From NCBI GenBank assembly GCA_030150595.1, contig JASLFQ010000054.1:1-12861 (forward strand): a DNA stretch of 12,861 bases, in the 5' to 3' direction. Origin of the DNA: Aquirhabdus sp. (GTDB lineage: Bacteria; Pseudomonadota; Gammaproteobacteria; Pseudomonadales; Moraxellaceae). How positions within the stretch are numbered: position 1 is the first letter of the stretch; the number at the start of each line of letters is the position of its first letter. The notes below the pieces were generated by a model. That model was not told the DNA's origin. It was given only the letters and a program-made list of their open reading frames with translations, and did not search any database. Below, one piece after another: positions 7,507 to 12,861 of the stretch. Made by a program: the position numbers and the translations under genes.

Positions 7507-9143
7507 TCTTTTTCTGAACCAAACCCATTCACACAATCCAAAATCGCACTAATCTTATCTAAACATTCCTGATATTCCGCATGCACATCTGATGCAATGG
7601 TAATCCCACCACCCGCCCAAGCCACCAGCTCATTTTGATACTTTTGCAATGTACGAATTAGTACATTGAACTGCCCTGAACCATCGCGATTGAGATAACC
7701 AAACGAACCACAATATGCTCCACGTGGCATTGCTTCCAGTTCAGCAATAATCTCCATTGCACGTTTCTTTGGCGCACCAGTAATTGAGCCGCCAGGTAAG
7801 GCATCAATCAAGACATCCAGCGCCGACACATCTGGACGTAAAGTCGCACGGACTTCACTGACCAAGTGATGTACCTGCGCAAAACTCTCCAGCTCAAACA
7901 AGGCCGGCACTTCCACTGAACCGACAATCGCATGACGACTTAAATCATTACGCAACAAGTCGACGATCATCAGGTTTTCACTATGATCTTTTTCGGAGTG
8001 AATTAATGCCTCGCGTTCTATTGCATCATGTACCTTGTCATCTACACGTGGACGCGTGCCTTTGATGGGGCGTGTAATGACATGGTTGTGACCGGTAGGA
8101 TCTACACCCGAAAATGAGAGGAATAATTCAGGTGAACAACTTAGTAGTTCGTGTTCGCCCACTCGCATATAGCCAGAATAAGGTGCTTGAGTGAGCTCAA
8201 GTAAATGATCCAGTATTTCGACTAAGTAGCCTTGTACTGTTGCAATAAACGGCTGAGTGAGATTGACCTGATAACAATCCCCAGCGCGCAAATAGTGCTG
8301 AATTCGCTTAAATGCAAATGCGTATTCATCAAACGACCATTTGGGTGAAAATGGCTTAGTAACGGTAAATTTATCTGGCAGCTTTTTATCAGTTATTTTA
8401 GGGGGAGTTGCCTCAATGGCTTGGATGGTCGCAATGATGTGTTGTAAAAGCGGAGCAAGCGTTGGATTGTCGCTGCCATATAAAGCCCAGCCCTGTTCTT
8501 CTTTTTTTAGGAAAATATCATAATCACCAAATGCTGCGATTAATCGCTCAGTCTGTGTTTGGTGGTTAATGGGTACTGCGATCTGTTGATGTGCTGCGAT
8601 ATCGTAGCCAATGAATCCAGCTAAACCACCTTTAAAAGATGAGGACTTATCTGATTTATTTTGTTTATCTTTTGGGGTGTTTTCGCCTGATAGAGCCCGT
8701 AATTCTGCAAAATATTCGGTTGTAGTTGCGTGCCTTATAGAGCGTGTGTATTGGTTATTTGTTGTACGTTCTAGTCGAGTGATGCGAATTTCGTCTGATT
8801 CCGTGTGTGCAATTAAAAGCACTTTTGGAAAAAATGCAATAATTTCATTGGTGTGATTTGTTTGAGCGTCTGAGTAGACTTCATTAATATGATGAGATTT
8901 GAATGAAGCGTTGCCCGAAAAATAAACTATTCCATCTGACCAGTCGCCGTAAATGCCATTCGTAGAAAGTGGGTGTGAGATATGGCGTAAAATATCCGAC
9001 GTTTTGACTGACAAGTGCAATGGGTAATGTCTGACAATTTTGTCAGAAAAAGACCTTTTTGTTTCGATTGAAAAGTCAATACTCATAAAAATATGTTGCC
9101 AAGATAGTGAAATATAAGAATGTTTTTTAGTAGTGCCACTCAT
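7500..9143 (-). CDS. pabB: PabB, aminodeoxychorismate synthase component I
   Basis: This chorismate-binding enzyme aminates chorismate to 4-amino-4-deoxychorismate for p-aminobenzoate and folate synthesis, using ammonia from a PabA glutaminase partner that is not in the window. The N-terminal region (to about 260) is divergent and contains a Lys/Ser/Asp-rich stretch near 152-170. The chorismate-binding domain (about 268-535) carries PIKGTRPR with Lys361, the residue that separates PabB from TrpE (PIAGT). It also has EKDHSENLMIVDLLRNDL, LPGGSITGAPKKRAMEII and the YCGSFGY segment. The 547 residues exceed E. coli PabB (453) mainly at the N-terminus. The ATG at 9143 has a weak GAG upstream; an in-frame ATG at 9086 is an alternative start without any ribosome binding site. 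There is no fused PabA or PabC domain. The C-terminus overlaps an inverted repeat. Confidence 0.92.
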   Translation of the reverse strand: MSGTTKKHSYISLSWQHIFMSIDFSIETKRSFSDKIVRHYPLHLSVKTSDILRHISHPLSTNGIYGDWSDGIVYFSGNASFKSHHINEVYSDAQTNHTNEIIAFFPKVLLIAHTESDEIRITRLERTTNNQYTRSIRHATTTEYFAELRALSGENTPKDKQNKSDKSSSFKGGLAGFIGYDIAAHQQIAVPINHQTQTERLIAAFGDYDIFLKKEEQGWALYGSDNPTLAPLLQHIIATIQAIEATPPKITDKKLPDKFTVTKPFSPKWSFDEYAFAFKRIQHYLRAGDCYQVNLTQPFIATVQGYLVEILDHLLELTQAPYSGYMRVGEHELLSCSPELFLSFSGVDPTGHNHVITRPIKGTRPRVDDKVHDAIEREALIHSEKDHSENLMIVDLLRNDLSRHAIVGSVEVPALFELESFAQVHHLVSEVRATLRPDVSALDVLIDALPGGSITGAPKKRAMEIIAELEAMPRGAYCGSFGYLNRDGSGQFNVLIRTLQKYQNELVAWAGGGITIASDVHAEYQECLDKISAILDCVNGFGSEKDH

Positions 9144-9148
9144 GTCTC

Positions 9149-9223
9149 AAATGAACCGCTTGTCGGACAAGTTACAAAAACATCGAAAAACACTTGCGAC
9201 AAACACACACTTCATTGTACCTT
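9149..9223 (+). promoter_or_regulatory. Conserved twin-site upstream element, copy 1
   Basis: This ~75-nt element recurs at 10655-10728 before the next paralogous gene. Shared parts are AAATG, ACCGCTTGTCGGACAA, TTACAAAAA, CTTGCGACAA and GTACCTT. It holds two palindromic sites: TTGTCGGACAA (9160-9170, inside the perfect 13-bp palindrome CTTGTCGGACAAG) and TTGCGACAA (9194-9202), with centres 33 bp apart, about three helical turns. This suggests two operator sites for a dimeric regulator, or a promoter region. No sigma-70 or sigma-54 promoter with standard spacing fits. It begins 6 nt from the divergent pabB start and lies 130 nt before the ATG of the exported-protein gene. Confidence 0.6.
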
Positions 9224-9353
9224 GAGCCCTGTTCGACATGCTATGAAAAACGCCATGCAAGGACGCTTTCGTTAGTTAGGAAAATTAACGTAGGGTCGCG
9301 TGCGGTTGAGGCAGACGGTCAACTTTTATTTTAATGCTCTGGGAGAGTATGCA

Positions 9354-10418
9354 ATGAAATTATTTACACAATTAGCTTTGGTTACAGCAATCGCAGCAAG
9401 CGGCAGCGCTTTTGCTATGCAGTCTATGGATGATGCAACACTGAGCGATACAACTGGTCAGGATGGTATCACGATCGCAATCGCACCAGGCGCAACAGCT
9501 CTGGGTGCTCTTGTTGCTTCTGGTGGTACAGCAAGTGCAGCTGGCGTAACTTATAATGGTGTTACTTATGTTGGTGGTATTGCAATCGGTGCAGCAGTAT
9601 TGCATGACAAAGACGGTATCGGTGGTGTAGGTTCGGCTGGTGCGATCGTTATCGGTGATGCGAGCCAAGCAAATGCTCATAATGCTGCTGGTACTGAAAT
9701 GGGTGTGTTTGCTGACGGTGCGATCACAGTGAATATCGATGCAACTGGTAACATTGGTGGTGTGAACTCTACGACTGGTGCTCTAGGTTCTGCTGCTGAT
9801 GGTTCGGCTCCAACATTGAATGTTCAAGTGGTTCTGCCAAGCAACCTCTTAATCCGTACAGGTGATATTTCTGTAGATGGTTCGAATCGTAATACGATCG
9901 CAGCTGGTGCAGCTGGTGCAACCGTCGCGAATGCTGCGACTGGTGGTACAACGGGTAACGCTATTAAGATCTTGAACAGCATGGATATCGCGATGGGTGG
10001 TGCTACATTGAACATCCAATTGGGTAACACACCGCAAGGCGCAATGATCAAAGCGGCTGGTAGCATCACTGGTGGTATCAACATTTCTGGTTTGTCTTTG
10101 CATGATGCAAGCACTAGCTTGAATGGCTTTAATGGTGACTTGGGTGTGGGTGTGATCAGTATTCGTGATACTGGCACATCAGCTGCTCCAGTGTTGACAG
10201 TTGGTGCGACGATCGATGTTGCTAGCGATGTTACTGGCGCTCTGACTGGTACTGCTGCTGCAACGCCACATGGTGGTTTGATTATCACCAGTACTGGTCC
10301 TGCAAGCGACATCATGATGCAGAATATTACTTTGGGTTCGGCGAACTCAACATTGGGTGACTTGGAGTTGATCAACGTTCAATCTGCAGGTACACGCATT
10401 GCAATCATGGGTCATTAA
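9354..10418 (+). CDS. Exported DUF6160/FilA-like protein, paralogue 1
   Basis: This is a 354-residue exported protein. A Sec signal peptide (1-21, ending AFA) is followed by MQSMDDATLSDTTGQDGIT, the N-terminal signature shared by the three genes here. The rest is Gly/Ala/Thr/Asn-rich with many short alternating Val/Ile strands and no cysteine, which suggests a beta-rich extracellular or surface fold. Segments shared with the next gene are the IDA(T/S)G...APxLN region, ILNSM...GGATxNIQLGN...QGAMI, TLGD near the end and the C-terminal GH. The family resembles proteins annotated in Acinetobacter as DUF6160 or putative pilus protein FilA; the function is not established from the sequence. The ATG at 9354 is preferred over an upstream in-frame GTG (9300) because GGGAG (9341-9345) sits 8 nt before it and the signal peptide begins there. 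A strong terminator follows. Confidence 0.85.
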   Translation: MKLFTQLALVTAIAASGSAFAMQSMDDATLSDTTGQDGITIAIAPGATALGALVASGGTASAAGVTYNGVTYVGGIAIGAAVLHDKDGIGGVGSAGAIVIGDASQANAHNAAGTEMGVFADGAITVNIDATGNIGGVNSTTGALGSAADGSAPTLNVQVVLPSNLLIRTGDISVDGSNRNTIAAGAAGATVANAATGGTTGNAIKILNSMDIAMGGATLNIQLGNTPQGAMIKAAGSITGGINISGLSLHDASTSLNGFNGDLGVGVISIRDTGTSAAPVLTVGATIDVASDVTGALTGTAAATPHGGLIITSTGPASDIMMQNITLGSANSTLGDLELINVQSAGTRIAIMGH

Positions 10419-10446
10419 TCTGACTTGATATACTGAATGTGGTGAT

Positions 10447-10481
10447 AAGTTGGGGTGGCTATTAGCTGCCCCAACTTTTTT
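10447..10481 (+). terminator. Intrinsic terminator of paralogue 1
   Basis: AAGTTGGGG (10447-10455) pairs perfectly with CCCCAACTT (10470-10478). The inner part TGGCT/AGCTG is closed by G-U pairs around an ATT loop, and the stem leads into a run of six T. It lies 28 nt after the stop codon. It is preceded by GTGATAAGT, as is the terminator of the next gene, so gene and terminator seem to have been duplicated together. Confidence 0.9.
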
Positions 10482-10654
10482 GCGTTTGAAGTGTTGTGTG
10501 GTGATAATTGTTTGCTTGGTTATAGCTGACATTCTTTGTGGTTTTGTTGGACGATATTTTGAGATTTGGCTTACATATGAATTTGCTAACGTGAACAAAT
10601 TTATTTAAGTCATTGATATTTTTGTATTTTTATTTGTGTGTTGTTTGGGGTGTA
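10482..10654. other. T/G-rich intergenic stretch between paralogues 1 and 2
   Basis: The full gap between paralogues 1 and 2 is 10419-10841. Apart from the terminator and the conserved element, this part is a T/G-rich stretch with no supported gene, repeat or RNA. A TAAAAT box lies at 10653-10658, at the edge of the conserved element, but without a -35 box at proper spacing. The 113 nt between the element and the next ATG likewise shows no clear promoter. Confidence 0.5.
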
Positions 10655-10728
10655 AAATGCACCGCTTGTCGGACAAATTACAAAAAAGTAAAGAAAACCT
10701 TGCGACAAGCATACAGTTCTAGTACCTT
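10655..10728 (+). promoter_or_regulatory. Conserved twin-site upstream element, copy 2
   Basis: This is the second copy of the element at 9149-9223, aligned with a single 1-nt gap near its right end. It has TTGTCGGACAA at 10666-10676 and TTGCGACAA at 10700-10708, again with centres 33 bp apart. Here the outer half-sites form a perfect 7-bp inverted repeat, CTTGTCG with CGACAAG. There is no divergent gene beside this copy, which ties the element to the exported-protein genes and not to pabB. It ends 113 nt before the start codon. Confidence 0.6.
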
Positions 10729-10841
10729 AGCTTAGGTCTAAAATGCATCTGGGGCTTGGATGTGGATGGTGACTTTGGGAAATCGAAAATGGTGCGGTTT
10801 GGGGTGCGCTGTTAATTAAATAGTTTTTTTTGGAGAACAAT

Positions 10842-11852
10842 ATGAAGATTTTGACACAATTGGCTTTGGTTACTGCAATCGCTGCAAGCAGTCAAGCATT
10901 TGCAATGCAATCAATGGATGATTCAGCATTGAGCTCTGCGACTGGTCAGGACGGTATTACAGTTCTGATTGCTTTGCCAGGTAATGTTTTGAATATTGAT
11001 CAAGTGGCAATTTTTGATGGCAATGGTTTTGCTGCGGGTACTGGTTATCCATCTGCACTTGAAGCTGGTGCGATCGTTATTGGTAAAAATGCAAACGGTG
11101 CTGGTGTTGCTGCAGGTTCTGCTCCAACAGCGGGTACTGGTATGAAAATCACAACAAGTGGTTCAATCGGTTTGGTGATTGATGCGTCGGGTGGTGGTGC
11201 TTCAGGTGCGGGTACTGGTGCTGCGCCAGTGTTGAACATTAATGTTCAACTGCCAACTACATTCACATTGCAAACTGGTGACATTGGTGTTGCTGGTGCA
11301 TCTGGTGCTGCGGGTGCATGGAAAGTTGACGCAAACACGACTACTGGTAAAGGTGATGTTAAAATCTTGAACAGTATGACCCTTAGCTTGGGTGGCGCGA
11401 CCATGAATATCCAATTGGGTAATCCAAATCAAGGTGCGATGATTGTTGCTGGTGGTACTATTACTGGTGGTTTGGGTATTGCGAATCTGGGTGTTATCGA
11501 CAATACCACAGCTAATGCGGGTACTTTAAATGTAGCTAACTTTACCCTGCTATCTAATGCATCAGCGAATCTTAATTTAAATGCAACAGTTGACGTTGCA
11601 AATACTGCGGGTCTGACAGCGGCTGGCTTTACAACACCTACAGGTGGTGCGGTAACTGCTGGTGGTTTGGTGATTGGTATGGGTACTTTGGCTTCTGGTA
11701 ACTATGCAACAGGTACTTACACAGCAGGTAGTGCGAAATTTGACATGTACATGCAAGGTGTAACCTTGGGTGATGCAGCATCTACTTTGGGTGATGTACG
11801 TGTTACTGGTTTAGATTTGACTGGTGTTAAGGTCGCGATTTCTGGTCATTGA
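10842..11852 (+). CDS. Exported DUF6160/FilA-like protein, paralogue 2
   Basis: This is a 336-residue exported protein and close paralogue of the gene upstream. The first 41 residues are nearly the same: signal peptide ending AFA at about residue 21, then MQSMDDSALSSATGQDGIT. The body is again Gly/Ala/Thr-rich with no cysteine; it has a DASGGGASG loop before APVLNINVQLP, the ILNSM...GGATMNIQLGN...QGAMI block, and a final VAISGH. The middle regions differ much more than the two ends. GGAG at 10832-10835, 6 nt before the ATG, fixes the start; an in-frame TTG at 10830 is not needed. It carries its own copy of the twin-site element and its own terminator, so it can be expressed independently of its neighbours. 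Surface or pilus-associated function is inference. Confidence 0.85.
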   Translation: MKILTQLALVTAIAASSQAFAMQSMDDSALSSATGQDGITVLIALPGNVLNIDQVAIFDGNGFAAGTGYPSALEAGAIVIGKNANGAGVAAGSAPTAGTGMKITTSGSIGLVIDASGGGASGAGTGAAPVLNINVQLPTTFTLQTGDIGVAGASGAAGAWKVDANTTTGKGDVKILNSMTLSLGGATMNIQLGNPNQGAMIVAGGTITGGLGIANLGVIDNTTANAGTLNVANFTLLSNASANLNLNATVDVANTAGLTAAGFTTPTGGAVTAGGLVIGMGTLASGNYATGTYTAGSAKFDMYMQGVTLGDAASTLGDVRVTGLDLTGVKVAISGH

Positions 11853-11918
11853 TCTGATGTTTAATACTTCAATCTGTTAATTTGGGTTGAAGTGTTGAAA
11901 GTTTATTGTGATAAGTCT

Positions 11919-11946
11919 CTGGGGCAGCATTATGCTGCCCTAGTTT
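11919..11946 (+). terminator. Intrinsic terminator of paralogue 2
   Basis: CTGGGGCAGCA (11919-11929) pairs with TGCTGCCCTAG (11933-11943) around a TTA loop, with one G-U pair, and is followed by TTTTC. Its sequence and the preceding GTGATAAGT resemble the terminator after the first paralogue. It separates the second gene from the third. Confidence 0.85.
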
Positions 11947-11973
11947 TCTGATGCGATTGTTTGGGATTGGTGC

Positions 11974-12002
11974 TTGAGATTGTACTTCTGTTGAGGTATG
12001 GA
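11974..12002 (+). promoter_or_regulatory. Possible sigma-70 promoter of the third exported-protein gene
   Basis: TTGAGA (11974-11979) and TATGGA (11997-12002) are separated by 17 nt, just before the third gene and after a terminator. The -35 box is good, the -10 box poor, and the predicted transcript would begin close to the ribosome binding site. This is a weak candidate. Confidence 0.25.
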
Positions 12003-12023
12003 ATCTGGTAGGAGCTGAAAAGT

Positions 12024-12861
12024 ATGACTCGTTTGCGCAATAAATTGATGACATCAGGCTTATTTTTGGTGAGTACTATTTTTTCTTCTTCGCAAGCATG
12101 GTCAATGGATAGTTTGAGCGATGATCAAATGGGGCAGGCGACAGGTCAAGATGGTTTGACCGTACTCATCATGCCTGCATCTGTGTTAAATGTGCCAACC
12201 ATCCCGATAGCAAATATTGCTTATGCAGATACAAATGGTATTGCAACACCTATTACGGTGGCTGGTATTCCTACATCTTTTAGTAGTCCTGCATCTTTGC
12301 GGACAGATTTAACAAAAATTCAATTTTTCAGTTCTGCTAGCACGTCTACAGATTCTTTGGGGAATGTGTCGAATACGGGTGCTCTAGGTAGTAAATATAT
12401 AATCGGTTTGAATATTGATGCATCGGGTGGTGGTGCGTCTGGTACGACTCTTGGGGCAAATCCAGTTGTACTCGCTAATCTGACAATGCCTAACGTAAGG
12501 ACAATTAGTGCTTTTATCAATAATGTGTATGGACAAGGTACGGGTAGCTTGTTGGGCTTGGTCGCAAATGGTGTGAGTGGTGTGGCTGGTGCGGGTAGTC
12601 CGTCATTGATTGCAACGACAGCTTTAGCAGCTCAAAATATAGTTCCTATTATGACGGTTGGTACTTATACGGCAGGAAATACGGTCGCAACACAACAATT
12701 GAATATTAATTTGGGTGCTGACCCACAGATTGTTTTTAAAGATGGGTCGCCAAGTGCTAGTGGCTTAGTTACATTAACAAGTTTGAATATTTTGTCGCTT
12801 GACTTCAATGGGCAGTCTTTAAATTTTGAAAGTCCGAATGCGCCAGCAGGTTCTGGTTTTG
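12024..12861 (+). CDS. Exported DUF6160/Fil-like protein, divergent third member, 3' truncated by window
   Basis: The frame is open from the ATG at 12024 to the window end (279 codons and counting) and AGGAGC lies about 10 nt upstream. A signal peptide (about 1-25, ending SSSQA) leads into WSMDSLSDDQMGQATGQDGLTVLI, the same signature as in the two genes upstream. The next part contains NIDASGGGASG followed by NPVVLANLTMP, matching the corresponding block of paralogue 2, and later strand-rich segments such as LNINLGADPQI. It differs in its leader, is longer between the blocks, and lacks the twin-site element. It may be the start of a fil-like operon continuing to the right, or one more family copy. 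The C-terminus is not visible. Confidence 0.8.
   Translation, partial: MTRLRNKLMTSGLFLVSTIFSSSQAWSMDSLSDDQMGQATGQDGLTVLIMPASVLNVPTIPIANIAYADTNGIATPITVAGIPTSFSSPASLRTDLTKIQFFSSASTSTDSLGNVSNTGALGSKYIIGLNIDASGGGASGTTLGANPVVLANLTMPNVRTISAFINNVYGQGTGSLLGLVANGVSGVAGAGSPSLIATTALAAQNIVPIMTVGTYTAGNTVATQQLNINLGADPQIVFKDGSPSASGLVTLTSLNILSLDFNGQSLNFESPNAPAGSGF

Noticed and set aside
9306..9335. TTGAGG / TTTAAT as promoter of the first exported-protein gene
   Set aside because: With an 18-nt spacer the transcript would start inside the ribosome binding site; the conserved element further upstream is the more likely control region.
9824..10375. A 183-codon minus-strand open frame inside the first exported-protein gene
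   Set aside because: Antisense shadow caused by the skewed GGT/GCA-rich codons of the real gene; no signal, start context or domain.
10729..10841. Sigma-54 promoter before the second exported-protein gene (to link it with the PilR-like protein)
   Set aside because: The GG-rich stretch around 10750-10805 does not contain GG and GC separated by ten bases in a TGGCAC/TTGC context.

Overview
The window looks like a chromosomal segment of a gammaproteobacterium, most likely of the Moraxellaceae (Acinetobacter and relatives). This is inferred from recognised protein families, above all the tandem secreted proteins that match what I remember as the DUF6160 / FilA-like group annotated in Acinetobacter. 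No search was run, so the taxonomic call is provisional.

Left part (1-7030), core genes: the first codons of rsmH (minus strand, head of the division/cell-wall cluster) diverge from a PilR-type sigma-54 response regulator (391-1884). This regulator converges on a carboxy-terminal processing protease of family S41 (minus, ends 1934). Upstream of the protease on the same strand is gpmI, the cofactor-independent phosphoglycerate mutase (3649-5229). A transcription-terminator-like or attenuator-like hairpin lies between gpmI and the protease. gpmI diverges from guaA, GMP synthase (5444-7030).

Middle (7031-7506): the gap between the convergent genes guaA and pabB carries a compact cluster of palindromic repeats. 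Four 28-nt hairpin units share their flanks while their stems change with compensating substitutions. They are embedded in longer duplicated modules, and a 20-bp imperfect inverted repeat that overlaps the pabB stop codon ends the cluster. No gene is supported here. pabB (7500-9143, minus) encodes aminodeoxychorismate synthase component I for folate synthesis.

Right part (9144-12861), accessory: three tandem genes encode exported, cysteine-poor, Gly/Ala/Thr-rich proteins. All three have a signal peptide followed by a conserved TGQDG(I/L)T motif. The first two are close paralogues, each with its own intrinsic terminator and each preceded by the same ~70-bp element. That element holds two palindromic sites (TTGTCGGACAA and TTGCGACAA) whose centres lie exactly 33 bp apart. 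The third gene is more divergent, lacks that element and runs off the window. The array looks like a gene family grown by duplication of gene plus regulatory flanks, probably making surface or pilus-associated proteins.

The two observations I consider least explained by known features are the covarying hairpin repeats at 7035-7415 and the twin-site element upstream of the two paralogues.
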